Positions 1 to 10,182 are shown, counted from the first letter of the stretch. The stretch is DNA of 64,000 nucleotides from Prosapia bicincta (GCA_036971475.1 JBAIZL010000005.1:173376386-173440385), one strand, 5' to 3'. Made by a program: numbers and translations. The notes: generated by a model from the sequence alone, not told the origin.

Positions 1-55
1 ATTATTCACATTTCATTGTCAAATTAAATAACATTGATTTACAAACTATGTACAG

Positions 56-231
56 GATTGATAGTAGGAGCATTAATCCGCTATGCAGGAAACACAGAGA
101 CCTCTCACATAAATAGATTAAACATTTCACAAGCAGATTGGGTGGCAGCACATTGCAAAGATGGTTCCTTACTTGCTAACAAGACGTTTATAGGAGACAA
201 TGTTTTAGATGGAAATGAAATTGATCATAAG
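56..231 (+). CDS. Nhe3: Na+/H+ exchanger (NHE6/7/9 type), first visible exon
   Basis: First visible exon of an endosomal/organellar Na+/H+ (K+/H+) antiporter of the SLC9A6/A7/A9 group, a multipass membrane protein that exchanges luminal protons for cytosolic Na+ or K+. The acceptor is the AG at 54-55 and the donor GTAAAT begins at 232. The exon opens with two bases of a split codon and ends in phase 0. The peptide begins with the end of a membrane helix (LIVGALIRYAG) and continues as a polar loop with two N-glycosylation sequons (NIS, NKT), matching the position of the luminal loop before the conserved DPE-FFN segment of NHE6-type proteins. Exons coding for the N-terminus lie upstream of the window. 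The phases of all 13 exons agree and give about 545 codons in total. Assignment to NHE6/7/9 rather than plasma-membrane NHE1-5 or NHE8 rests on the later exons. Nhe3 is the Drosophila name I associate with this group. Confidence 0.8.
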
Positions 232-258
232 GTAAATATATTTTTTCTATATATGTGT

Positions 259-1440
259 TGTAACATTTTGAAGTATATATATATAAAAGGCACTTACCAA
301 AATAAGATAAATATATATAAATAAATTCAGTATGTAAAAATTACTAAAATATACCAGGAACGAATTGTAAACATAACCTAATTTCACTTGTGTAGAAAAT
401 GCACACGGCCACATTTTAGATCTAATCACAAGATTTTATATAAAAGAAAAAAAACACACAAATCACTATTTATAAAAAAAATGTATTAGAAATAATTGAT
501 AGGTAACAATTTAAATAGAACTATGTAAAAATACACTTAAAACTTTCACACTAAGCTAGTGAGTGTTCTGTAGTAAACACGATGTAACGGATTTGTGGAG
601 TTGCGTGCGCATTGACCGGCAAAAGATGTTCGTTTTAAATATTTCTCGTGGAGATATAATATAAAACAGTTTTGGATTTAAATGCAAAGAAATTTAAGTG
701 CAGTTGTTAAGAAAAAGAAGTGTATCCGTAAAGAAGAAGAACATGACATCCGTAAAGCTGTACTTACAAGGAATAAACGAAAAAATAGCGGAAATTCACG
801 ACTTGGCCATTTTTATTGCTAACAAAGGTAGCGTCAGTCGTAGTTGGAACAAAGCATCGGAACGAGGAAGACGTATTCAAAATTGGCTGTAAAAATTTTA
901 TTTTTTTAACTGGTGCGGAAAGTGCAGTATCGTATTTCAATCATAATTACAGAGTAACAATAAGCCAAACCATTGAACTGATCAATTAAGAAGACATTAT
1001 TCAGGAAATTATTTAATTAGGAACTAAAATAACTTGTAAAAATTTTAACTTGTAAGAATTGTAATTTAGATATTTTTTTGAAAGTGCCAACTCAAAATTT
1101 ATTAGTCAAAATTTAGAAAACCCACCTATTTAACCCGAGATAAAGAGAGCTCAAGCTCAAATTGAAATAATTAAATCAATTTCAATTCATATTAAATTTT
1201 ATAACTAAACTTCTTGCTGCCATAACAAAATTTAGACTTAGGCTAATAAAGCTTAATTTTTGTAATTCTTTGTAGAGGAAATAAGAATTTTTAATTAGTA
1301 AGTGACTTTGTAAAAGATAACAAGGAATGTCATTTTAAGATATTAAAAGTTTATTGTAACAAAAGCAGCATTGAAGTGTTATTTCTTTTAAATTATAATT
1401 TTATTAAGACTTGTATAAAACAAAATTACAAATTATTACA
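259..1440 (+). repeat. 5' LTR (1182 bp)
   Basis: Direct repeat of 7800-8965, starting TGTAAC and ending TTACA. It carries a TATA-like TATATAAAAG at 437-446 and an AATAAA signal at 1245-1250. A 64-codon frame (698-892) is present in both LTRs, is Lys/Arg-rich and resembles nothing I recognise; it may be fortuitous. Compared with the 3' LTR this copy has 16 extra nucleotides near 1030-1050, a short tandem duplication of an AACTTGTAA-containing segment. Confidence 0.95.
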
Positions 1441-1464
1441 TTTGGCACACAAACGTGGGGCTCG
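1441..1464 (+). other. Putative primer-binding site
   Basis: The bases directly after the 5' LTR (TTTGGCACACAAACGTGGGG, then CTCG) sit where minus-strand priming occurs in LTR retrotransposons and begin with a TGG after two spacer bases, as tRNA-complementary sites do. I do not assign the primer tRNA. Confidence 0.6.
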
Positions 1465-1649
1465 ATTATAAAAAAATTTAAGAATTAACCTCAAGGCACT
1501 TTAGATAAGATTATTAATTAAATATTTGTATTAATATTGTTTACTTTTCAGGACTTTGCAACCATAAGTCAATAATTTTTTTTAATTTTCAAAATTTAAA
1601 TAGAATAAAGGGGAATTTTGAAATTTTAGATAAAGAAATAAAAAAAAAA

Positions 1650-3476
1650 ATGGAATCTGAAACAGGTACATATAATTTAAGGAGGGAGAAAGCGAAAAAA
1701 ACAGAGAAATTAGAGGAATATAACAAACATAGTAGGTCTAGGAAGGGTACAGCAATTGAGGAAGCTGCAAAAGGAAAATATGTGACATTAAAAGAAAAAA
1801 TAGATGAAAAAGAGGAAGAAGATACAATAGGCCAAATAGAATTGGAAAAAGGGACAAGCCTAGAAATACAAGAGACAGAAACGGAAGGCACAGATATGCC
1901 TATAGAAGAGAGTGAGGTGGAAACCCAAGTAGATGAGGCTAGGGGATTACCACTGATGCAAACCCAACAGAAAAAGGGAAATAATGAGAATGAAGAATTG
2001 AGGGAAATGATGAGATCTCTCATGGAAATGAGTCTAAAAGGGAGAGAGGAAATGAAGGAGGATATGAGAGAATTAAAAAAGGAATTAAAAGAGAATATAA
2101 AGGAGGAAAATAAGGAGATGAAAGAAGAGATGAACAGAGGATTTGCCTCAAGTAGGTTGGAAATGGATAAGAAATTCGAAAGCCTAAAGGAAGAAAATAG
2201 GAGAATGATAGAGGATATGAGGGAACAGTTGAGAACAGAGAATAATGCTGAAATAGGAGTTATGAGAAGAGACTTAGAGGAGAAGATTAAGGAGAATTTA
2301 GAGGAAACAAAAGAAATAATAGCTGATGTGACAGAAATTAGTAAGAAAGAGATAGAGAAGGTAGAAAGAATGACAATACAGAACAGGGAAGAGTTAAGAG
2401 TTTTAAATAGGGAGATAGCGATTGAGAAAAACAATAATAATGATAGAATTGACCGATTGGAAACAGAAGGAAGAAGGAATAATGAGAAACAAGGGGAATT
2501 GACCCAGAGAATGGAAAAGATAGAAAAGAAGGTGGAAGAAAATAAAGGAGGAGAAGGCCTAAGGATAATACAGGTGTCATGCGGGAATCAGGAGGAGATG
2601 CCAAAATTTAATGGTAGGAATGGGAACCCTATGGAGTTCCTAAAAAGACTGGATAGGTATGTGGAGAGAAAATTTGGATGTAGGACAGGGGAAAGATTTG
2701 AAAATGAGTGGAGAGGAATCATAGATAGAGCCTTGGAAGTAGGAGCGGCAAGATGGTGGGAATCAATTAGAGAGGAGGTGGAAAATTTTGCGGATTTACA
2801 AGACAGGTTTATAGAAAGATACTGGGCCAAAGAAATACAGGAAGGCATCAAAGAGAGAATAGAAAATGAAAGGTATATAGAGGGAAATGGAAGAGCCAGA
2901 GCAGATTATTTCATAGAAAGAGTCATAGTTTTAAAGAACATGACACCACCGCAAAATGAGGAAGAGATAGTCCGGAGATTAAGCCGGCATTTTAATGAAA
3001 GGATACAGTTGTCAAGAAGAGTACAAAATATAAAAACGATCCGAGAGATGGAAAGGATGCTAAATGAGGAGGATATAGAGGAGAGAAATAAGGAAATAAG
3101 ACAGAGAAACAGGGGACCATGGAATAGGCCTACCCCTAGAGAGGAACAGACTGGAAATAGATTTCCACCCAGAAGGGGTGAGGAAGGGATGAGACAGCAG
3201 GGAAATAGAAGATTTCCAGGACCAGGAGAATTGTATAGAAGGAATGAATATAGAAGTGAAGGACGGCCATATGTCCAGTTTTTTAACAGAAGAATAGATA
3301 ATCATATGAGGGGGAATATTGAACCAAGACCAGGGCAGGAAAATAGTCGAGAAAATAGAGGAGACAGGAATTACAGAACAAATGACAGGAGCCAGAAGGA
3401 AATAAATCAGATAGAGGCAAGGACAGGCGTGGGGACAAGGAAGGAGGATGGTGCACATAGTCAAACGGAAAACTAG
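1650..3476 (+). CDS. gag: Gag polyprotein of the LTR element
   Basis: A 608-codon frame coding for the structural protein of the element. Residues 20-300 are extremely Glu/Lys/Arg-rich with long helical heptad-like stretches, predicted coiled coil. Residues about 305-470 look like a Ty3/Gypsy capsid domain (KFNGRNGNPMEFLKRLDRY, then a WW pair and a DRFIERYW segment). Residues about 490-600 are Arg/Gly/Asn/Pro-rich and basic. No CCHC zinc knuckle is present, so RNA binding would have to rely on the basic tail. The ATG at 1650 is the first in frame and follows an A-rich leader. The frame ends in TAG at 3474-3476, overlapping the pol frame (open from 3461) by a few bases. Intact, with no internal stop. 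Confidence 0.9.
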   Translation: MESETGTYNLRREKAKKTEKLEEYNKHSRSRKGTAIEEAAKGKYVTLKEKIDEKEEEDTIGQIELEKGTSLEIQETETEGTDMPIEESEVETQVDEARGLPLMQTQQKKGNNENEELREMMRSLMEMSLKGREEMKEDMRELKKELKENIKEENKEMKEEMNRGFASSRLEMDKKFESLKEENRRMIEDMREQLRTENNAEIGVMRRDLEEKIKENLEETKEIIADVTEISKKEIEKVERMTIQNREELRVLNREIAIEKNNNNDRIDRLETEGRRNNEKQGELTQRMEKIEKKVEENKGGEGLRIIQVSCGNQEEMPKFNGRNGNPMEFLKRLDRYVERKFGCRTGERFENEWRGIIDRALEVGAARWWESIREEVENFADLQDRFIERYWAKEIQEGIKERIENERYIEGNGRARADYFIERVIVLKNMTPPQNEEEIVRRLSRHFNERIQLSRRVQNIKTIREMERMLNEEDIEERNKEIRQRNRGPWNRPTPREEQTGNRFPPRRGEEGMRQQGNRRFPGPGELYRRNEYRSEGRPYVQFFNRRIDNHMRGNIEPRPGQENSRENRGDRNYRTNDRSQKEINQIEARTGVGTRKEDGAHSQTEN

Positions 3477-5536
3477 AGAACACTGGTATCGTCGCCTTGG
3501 ATCAGGAAAAGGAGCATCAAACAGAACAAATGAGGTTGCCAGTGATAAAATTTGATAAAAGCTCCTACGATAAAATTAAGTTAACTATAAATAATGTATT
3601 AATCAGTAGAAAATTTTTAGAACAAGAAGATGAGGAGAGAAATTATAATTTAGGAATTGAAAAAAAAATAATAAACCCAGAGATAGAGATTAAGATGGAA
3701 GATACAAGTTTACTAGCATTAATAGACACAGGCAGTAACGTAACATGTATCCAGGAGAAATGGATGTTAGAGAATAAAAATAAAATAGGAAAAATAGAAA
3801 TCTTACCAATAAAAAATTTAACCATTCGGACTGCAACAAATAAGAAAACTAAAAAGATAAACAAAATGATCATGGTAATAGGAGAAATAGGAGGGGTAAA
3901 ATATCCGTTTCAATGCCTAGTGGTGCCAGGCTTATTGAGAAAATTTATTATAGGTACGGATATGTTGATGGATGTGGAGGCACAACTTGATTTTGGAAAA
4001 TGGGAGATGGAGTTTAAATATGAAAACAAATTATATAAATCAAAAATGAGTGTAGATGGGCAGACAAAATTTAAAGGGGAGATGAATAATTTTGAAAATG
4101 AGATGGAGGAGGAATTGAGTTGTGATGAACAGGAAGGAATGAATGATATGGAAAAATGGGAAAAATTTGAAACTTTTGGAAACCAGAGTAAAAATTATAT
4201 CAAAATTGTACAAGAGGAGGGAGAGATAAAAAAAGAGGATATTTTTGAAAGAATAGGGAATGAAGAGGTAACTGAGGAACAAAGACAGGAGATGAGTGAT
4301 TTAATAGAAAAGTATAAAGAAGTATTTTCAGACCAGCCCGGTTTATGCACTGCATATAAACATAAGATTAAAGTTAGGGAAGATGTACCATTTTACCAAA
4401 GAAATTACCCAATTCCTACAAAGTACCAAGATCAGGTACAAGAAGAGATAGAGAAAATGTTGAGGTTATGTATAATTGAAAGAAGTACTAGTCCATATAT
4501 TAATCCAATAGTCCCAGTCATCAAAACCAATGGGAAAGTTAGATTATGTTTAGATGCAAGAAAACTAAATGAAATTATAATTCCGGATTATGATTGCTAT
4601 AGAGAAATAAATGAGATTCTACACAGAGCAAAGAGAGTTAATTGGTTGAGTACCATGGACCTCACTAACAGTTTCTGGCAGGTTGAATTGGAAAAGGAGT
4701 CAAGAAAATATACTGCATTCCAACATAGAGGGAAAACATACCAGTTTGTTGTTACACCCTATGGATTGAAAACATCTCTAGCAGCATTGGCAAGAGCTAT
4801 GGACAGTATTATGAGGGAGGAATTAGAAGATTTCACCTTAATATATGTAGATGATATAGTCTGTATGTCTGAGACATTTGAGGAGCATAAAAAACACCTA
4901 GAAAGGATCTTCCAAATTTTTTTAAAAAACAACATGACCATTAAATTTGATAAATCAGAGTTCTGTAGAAAAGATATTTCATTCTTAGGATATAGATTGA
5001 CTACAAATGGAGTAAAAATGGATGAAGAGAAGGTTAGAGCTATATTAGAATTTCCCTCACCTAAAAATCCTCGACAGTTAAAAGGTTTTATTGGAATGGC
5101 TAATTATTATAATAAATTTATAGAAAAATATTCAGAATTTGTACAACCATTATTAAAATTATTATCTAATAGAAACAAATTTATTTGGACAGAAGAGGAG
5201 GAGCGAAATTTTATTAAATTAAAGAAAAAATTTTTGGAAACAAATGTACTTACTCACCCAGATTACCAGAAAACATTTTACCTACAAACAGATGCCAGTG
5301 AATATGCCATAGGAGGACACATCTATCAGATTGATGAAAAGGGGGAGAAAAAGGCAGTAATGTTTATGAGCCGCACATTAAAAGGAAGTGAAGTTAAATA
5401 TTATACCACTGAGAAGGAATTACTTGCTATATTGTTTTGTCTGCAGAAAGCAAGACAGATCATCCTAGGAAGAAAAATTGTGATCCAGACTGACCATCAG
5501 GCCTTAACTTTTATTAAAAAAGTAAAATTTTTTTAA
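3461..5536 (+). CDS. pol: Pol, first part: protease, reverse transcriptase, RNase H
   Basis: This frame is offset from gag (-1) and has no ATG near its start. It is open from 3461, and the first plausible non-ATG start is the TTG at 3497, so expression by frameshift at the gag end is likely. Counting residues from 3497: aspartic protease motif LLALIDTGSNVTC near 75-85; reverse transcriptase with DARKLNE, TMDLTNSFWQ, TPYGLKTS and the catalytic YVDD near 449-452; RNase H with LQTDASEYAIGG near 595 and TEKELLAI and QTDHQALTF near the end. The frame then stops at a TAA inside an AT-rich tract, while the homologous sequence resumes in another frame at 5563. Confidence 0.92.
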   Translation, partial: SNGKLENTGIVALDQEKEHQTEQMRLPVIKFDKSSYDKIKLTINNVLISRKFLEQEDEERNYNLGIEKKIINPEIEIKMEDTSLLALIDTGSNVTCIQEKWMLENKNKIGKIEILPIKNLTIRTATNKKTKKINKMIMVIGEIGGVKYPFQCLVVPGLLRKFIIGTDMLMDVEAQLDFGKWEMEFKYENKLYKSKMSVDGQTKFKGEMNNFENEMEEELSCDEQEGMNDMEKWEKFETFGNQSKNYIKIVQEEGEIKKEDIFERIGNEEVTEEQRQEMSDLIEKYKEVFSDQPGLCTAYKHKIKVREDVPFYQRNYPIPTKYQDQVQEEIEKMLRLCIIERSTSPYINPIVPVIKTNGKVRLCLDARKLNEIIIPDYDCYREINEILHRAKRVNWLSTMDLTNSFWQVELEKESRKYTAFQHRGKTYQFVVTPYGLKTSLAALARAMDSIMREELEDFTLIYVDDIVCMSETFEEHKKHLERIFQIFLKNNMTIKFDKSEFCRKDISFLGYRLTTNGVKMDEEKVRAILEFPSPKNPRQLKGFIGMANYYNKFIEKYSEFVQPLLKLLSNRNKFIWTEEEERNFIKLKKKFLETNVLTHPDYQKTFYLQTDASEYAIGGHIYQIDEKGEKKAVMFMSRTLKGSEVKYYTTEKELLAILFCLQKARQIILGRKIVIQTDHQALTFIKKVKFF

Positions 5537-5562
5537 AATTTTGTAAAATTTTAAATTCAAGA
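5522..5562 (+). other. Pol-breaking AT-rich insertion
   Basis: About 20 extra nucleotides at 5522-5541, almost wholly A/T, look like an imperfect local duplication of the neighbouring AAAATTTT-rich sequence. They add a stop codon and shift the frame between the end of RNase H and the conserved segment that links it to integrase. In other Gypsy elements these regions are continuous, so this copy probably cannot make a full Pol. Confidence 0.75.
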
Positions 5563-6987
5563 TTGCATAGATGGATGTTACTAATGCAAGAGTATGATTA
5601 TACTATTGAACACTGTAAAGGAAAAGAAAATGTAGTTGCAGACCTATTGAGCAGGAACCCTTGTGACAAAAATAAGTTTGAAAGAAGAGACCAAAATTCA
5701 GAATTACAAATAAATTATATAGAAAGAGTTATGGATATGGAAATGTGTACAAAATTTAAAGAATTTAGTAAATTACAAGTAGAAGATTTGGAAGTTAGAG
5801 AAATAAAAGAAAACATTCAAAATTATCTTCAAAATTATAAAATTATTAATGACTTAGTATACAAAAGAAATAGGGAAAGTTGGAAAATAGTCGTACCAAA
5901 GGGAATGATTAAAGAAATAGTGGGTACTTGTCATGAATATTACCTGCATGCAGGAGCTAAGAAATGTCATACCATATTATCAGAGAGCTTCACTTGGAAG
6001 AAGATGGGAAAAAGCATTAGGGGAATTATTAAAACATGTAATATTTGTCAAAGAGCTAAAAATGTAACCCAAGGTAATTTTGGAGAGATGAAAGGGATCC
6101 AAGTGGAAAAACCAAAGGAGCAATTGTCAATTGATTTTATAGGACCATTTCAAAGAACTGTAGGAGGCTATAAGTATTTATTAGTAATGTTAGATGTATT
6201 TACAAAATTCGTTCAAATCTATAAATTGAGAAAGGCAACCACAGGGGAGGCAATTAAATGTTTAGAAAATTATATAGAAAATTTCGGGAGAGTAGAAAGA
6301 ATACAGACTGATCATGGAACCCAGTTTAATAATAAGAAATGGCTGGAGTATATAAAAAATAGAGAAATGAAACCAATATTTTCTCCAATAAGGAGGCCAC
6401 AAAGCAATATCGTTGAGAGGGTGAATAAGGAGATCATTAGATGTTTGAGAACATATTGTCATCATAACCATAGAGAATGGGGAAAGTATGTAGAGGTTAT
6501 TAACCAGGCAATTAATGAAATTCCTCATGAGACTACAGGATACACACCTAACCAGCTACAACTAGGAATTCAGGATGAAAGGTTTTGGCAAAAGGAAATA
6601 AAAAATTTTGGCTGGAGTTCAAAATTAATAAATTTAGAAAGACATTTAGAAATTGCTAGGAGTAGAATTAAGAAAAAGGCTCATAAGAGAGCAGAGAAAT
6701 TTAATAAAACTCATAAAATAGAAGAATTAAATGTTGGGGACAAGGTATTAGTAAAAGAAAATTGGCAACCACAGGGTATAAGAGGTGAGATGGCAAAATT
6801 ATTTTATGTATATGATGGACCTTATGTGATCACCAAGAAATATGGCAAAGCGACTTATGAAATCAAAGATGATAGAAGCAATAAAATTAGAGGAATTTTC
6901 CATATTAGCTTGTTAAAGAAATTTTATGAACCAAGGGAGGCACACCAGGGAGAATCAGATAAATTTCAGGTAGAACAAATTAAATAA
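5563..6987 (+). CDS. pol: Pol, second part: integrase
   Basis: A 474-codon frame, disconnected from the upstream pol part by the frameshift. It starts with the conserved linker after RNase H (a DLLSRNP motif near residue 30). An HHCC zinc-binding domain follows (HEYYLHAGAKKCH and CNICQRAK, residues about 123-165). The DDE catalytic core is next: first Asp in SIDFIGPF near 190, second in QTDHGTQF near 248, Glu in SNIVERVNKE near 284. At the C-terminus there is a GPY-type module (DGPYVITKKYGK, near 418) and an FHISLLKKF segment typical of Gypsy integrases. All catalytic residues are present. The first codon of the listed frame is not a natural start. Confidence 0.92.
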   Translation: MHRWMLLMQEYDYTIEHCKGKENVVADLLSRNPCDKNKFERRDQNSELQINYIERVMDMEMCTKFKEFSKLQVEDLEVREIKENIQNYLQNYKIINDLVYKRNRESWKIVVPKGMIKEIVGTCHEYYLHAGAKKCHTILSESFTWKKMGKSIRGIIKTCNICQRAKNVTQGNFGEMKGIQVEKPKEQLSIDFIGPFQRTVGGYKYLLVMLDVFTKFVQIYKLRKATTGEAIKCLENYIENFGRVERIQTDHGTQFNNKKWLEYIKNREMKPIFSPIRRPQSNIVERVNKEIIRCLRTYCHHNHREWGKYVEVINQAINEIPHETTGYTPNQLQLGIQDERFWQKEIKNFGWSSKLINLERHLEIARSRIKKKAHKRAEKFNKTHKIEELNVGDKVLVKENWQPQGIRGEMAKLFYVYDGPYVITKKYGKATYEIKDDRSNKIRGIFHISLLKKFYEPREAHQGESDKFQVEQIK

Positions 6988-7799
6988 ATAAAGGGAGAAG
7001 TCGAGAGAAAGGAAAATAACAAGGGATAATAAGATGGTAACAACAGGAATGTCTCAGGATATAAAAGTATTAGGAGAAGGAAGCGAATGTAGGAGGGATA
7101 GATAACAAATAAACCGGAAATGACAATAGACCAGAAATGACTTAATAATTAAACAAACACTTAAAAAAAAAAAAAATATAAAGAAATAAAAAAAAAATAT
7201 GTAAATAAAAATAAAATAGGAAGGGATGAATGAATAAGAACAAGGACCTAACCTACAAACAACCTAGACATGCTATGACTCGGTTAGGCTAAAATTTAAA
7301 AAAAGAACACTGTGTCAGAAGATAGATTATATAGATAAATAAAAAGACTTATGATTGGAAGGATTCCATTCTATTAAAATTAAAATAAAGAAAAAAAAAG
7401 AAAAAGTTTATAAAATAGATTCTAAGAATCAGAAAATGATTAATGTAGGAGATGTTAAGAGTAAGAGTATTGTTGATTAAATGTTAATTGTTAATTTATT
7501 GTATTGTTAGGAGTTAAGTATATCATATGTAATTAGAGGGCAGCAGACAAGCAAGAAGGATAGAGTAAGAGTTTACTCCCAAAATGTGAAAATTGAGAGT
7601 TAAGAGTAAGAGTATTGTTGATTAAATGTTAATTGTTAATTTATTGTATTGTTAGGAGTTAAGTATATCATATGTAATTAGATGGCAGCAGACAAGCAAG
7701 AAGGATAGAGTAAGAGTTTACTCCCAAAATGTGAAAATTGAGATAAAAAAAAAAGGAATTTTGGAATCAAAATTTTTTTTTATCTAAATTTGGGGACTA
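6988..7799 (+). other. Element 3' untranslated region, no env
   Basis: A/G-rich non-coding stretch between integrase and the 3' LTR with no long frame. It contains a 145-bp tandem duplication (7454-7743). Candidate polypurine tracts are the A-run plus GGAA at about 7744-7759 and the TTTGGGGACTA just before the LTR at 7789-7799; I cannot choose between them with confidence. Confidence 0.7.
7454..7743 (+). repeat. Two tandem 145-bp units
   Basis: Units at 7454-7598 and 7599-7743, each starting GTTAAGAGTAAGAG and ending in AATTGAGA. By eye they differ at one site (GAGGGCAGC against GATGGCAGC). Confidence 0.9.
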
Positions 7800-8965
7800 T
7801 GTAACATTTTGAAGTATATATATATAAAAGGCACTTACCAAAATAAGATAAATATATATAAATAAATTCAGTATGTAAAAATTACTAAAATATACCAGGA
7901 ACGAATTGTAAACATAACCTAATTTCACTTGTGTAGAAAATGCACACGGCCACATTTTAGATCTAATCACAAGATTTTATATAAAAGAAGAAAAACACAC
8001 AAATCACTATTTATAAAAAAAATGTATTAGAAATAATTGATAGGTAACAATTTAAATAGAACTATGTAAAAATACACTTAAAACTTTCACACTAAGCTAG
8101 TGAGTGTTCTGTAGTAAACACGATGTAACGGATTTGTGGAGTTGCGTGCGCATTGACCGGCAAAAGATGTTCGTTTTAAATATTTCTCGTGGAGATATAA
8201 TATAAAACAGTTTTGGATTTAAATGCAAAGAAATTTAAGTGCAGTTGTTAAGAAAAAGAAGTGTATCCGTAAAGAAGAAGAACATGACATCCGTAAAGCT
8301 GTACTTACAAGGAATAAACGAAAAAATAGCGGAAATTCACGACTTGGCCATTTTTATTGCTAACAAAGGTAGCGTCAGTCGTAGTTGGAACAAAGCATCG
8401 GAACGAGGAAGACGTATTCAAAATTGGCTGTAAAAATTTTATTTTTTTAACTGGTGCGGAAAGTGCAGTATCGTATTTCAATCATAATTACAGAGTAACA
8501 ATAAGCCAAACCATTGAACTGATCAATTAAGAAGACATTATTCAGGAAATTATTTAATTAGGAACTAAAATAACTTGTAAGAATTGTAATTTAGATATTT
8601 TTTTGAAAGTGCCAACTCAAAATTTATTAGTCAAAATTTAGAAAACCCACCTATTTAACCCGAGATAAAGAGAGCTCAAGCTCAAATTGAAATAATTAAA
8701 TCAATTTCAATTCATATTAAATTTTATAACTAAACTTCTTGCTGCCATAACAAAATTTAGACTTAGGCTAATAAAGCTTAATTTTTGTAATTCTTTGTAG
8801 AGGAAATAAGAATTTTTAATTAGTAAGTGACTTTGTAAAAGATAACAAGGAATGTCATTTTAAGATATTAAAAGTTTATTGTAACAAAAGCAGCATTGAA
8901 GTGTTATTTCTTTTAAATTATAATTTTATTAAGACTTGTATAAAACAAAATTACCAATTATTACA
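7800..8965 (+). repeat. 3' LTR (1166 bp)
   Basis: Near-perfect copy of 259-1440, starting TGTAAC and ending TTACA, followed by the target duplication GTGT. It lacks the 16-nt extra segment of the 5' copy and has one substitution in the A-rich stretch and one in the last 15 bases. Confidence 0.95.
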
Positions 8966-8969
8966 GTGT

Positions 8970-9480
8970 ATATTTGTGTGGTGTATCATATTGTTTTAAA
9001 TTTATCTTAGTAGATTTTTGGAAATTCTATATAAGGATTAGAAGGGAGTCGAGTTATGAAACTCATCCTAAGAATAGTTACAATTTACTCAATTATGTTT
9101 TTTATTCAATTTTTTAACTTTAAATAAAAAAAAAATATTGTAGAAACTCCAAAAGTAAATCTAGCAGTCAAGCAAATTTATGAGGAGCAAAGTCCCTGTG
9201 CGCTTTGAGACGTATGTGCAGTTTTTAAAGTAGACATTTTCAGAGAAAGATATAAATTCCAAAACCAGGTGCTAGGGAAAACACACACAATTTTTGACTG
9301 AGAGATATATTCAGTTAATTTTATATTATTATCTGAGAGAATATTAGACTTGAGACTAAACCATTGTAAAGTTTCTTTTGGCCTTGTTTTACTGCTGAAT
9401 TTAAGCTAGCTGGGAAGATTTCAATTTCCATTATATATTATATTACATGAAAATATATATAGAACATATTATTTTCATGA
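8970..9480. other. Intronic sequence, nothing recognised
   Basis: AT-rich intron sequence after the LTR element. No exon, RNA gene or repeat boundary seen. Confidence 0.5.
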
Positions 9481-9481
9481 A

Positions 9482-9545
<64 letters not shown>

Positions 9546-9579
9546 CGCAATATGTATTCTTGTGTATTAATAAAGAACA

Positions 9580-9754
9580 TAAGTCAAAATACAAATACAA
9601 GAATTATAATTGAATTAACAATTCAAAGCTTTTCGTTGGCTAACAGTACCATCTTAACAATTGTTTAATATTCCTGATGATGTTGGTACTGTTAGCCAAC
9701 GAAAAGCTTTGAACTGTAAATTCAATTGTAATTCTTGTATTTGTATTTTGACTT
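9580..9754. repeat. Palindrome A between TA tracts
   Basis: Inverted arms 9580-9650 and 9685-9754 (about 70 bp, near perfect), ending in GGTACTGTTAGCCAACGAAA and its complement. A single-arm copy with the same GCTAACAGTACCA sequence is at 9841-9930. The AGCCAACGAAA segment resembles the 3'-terminal sequence of Penelope-like elements. Confidence 0.85.
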
Positions 9755-9759
9755 ATATT

Positions 9760-9835
<76 letters not shown>

Positions 9836-9938
9836 TTGTGTATTAATAAAGAACTAGTCAAAATACAAATACAAGAATTATAATTGAATTTACAATTCAA
9901 TTTTCGTTGGCTAACAGTACCAACATCATCATCATCAG

Positions 9939-10024
<86 letters not shown>

Positions 10025-10027
<3 letters not shown>

Positions 10028-10182
10028 GTGGAACAGTTGATATTTCACGTCGTCCATTATTTTTTCATTGCACTGACTTTATAAAGTTATTGTTATTGTA
10101 AACAATTATTCTACCACTAAGTGCAATAAGGTAAAAATAATTGCACTTAGTGGTGGAATAATTGTTTACAATAGCAATAACA

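Larger units (their letters stand above)
259..8965 (+). mobile_element. Complete Ty3/Gypsy LTR retrotransposon, young insertion
   Basis: A full-length element bounded by two long LTRs that start TGTAAC and end TTACA. It is flanked by a 4-bp target duplication GTGT (255-258 and 8966-8969). Domain order is gag, protease, reverse transcriptase, RNase H, integrase, the Ty3/Gypsy order. No envelope-like frame lies between integrase and the 3' LTR. By eye the LTRs differ by two substitutions and one 16-nt indel over about 1.17 kb, so insertion is recent. The copy is nevertheless probably defective, because pol is interrupted between RNase H and integrase. It sits in sense orientation inside the exchanger intron. 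Confidence 0.95.

Noticed and set aside
698..892. 64-codon basic frame in the LTR, repeated at 8239-8433
   Set aside because: Identical in both LTRs because they are copies; no homology recognised and no conservation test possible. Mentioned only within the LTR entry.
1589..2434. Long minus-strand frame of 281 codons, Ser/Phe/Leu-rich
   Set aside because: Antisense shadow of the A/G-rich gag frame; composition is the mirror of Glu/Lys codons and shows no domain.
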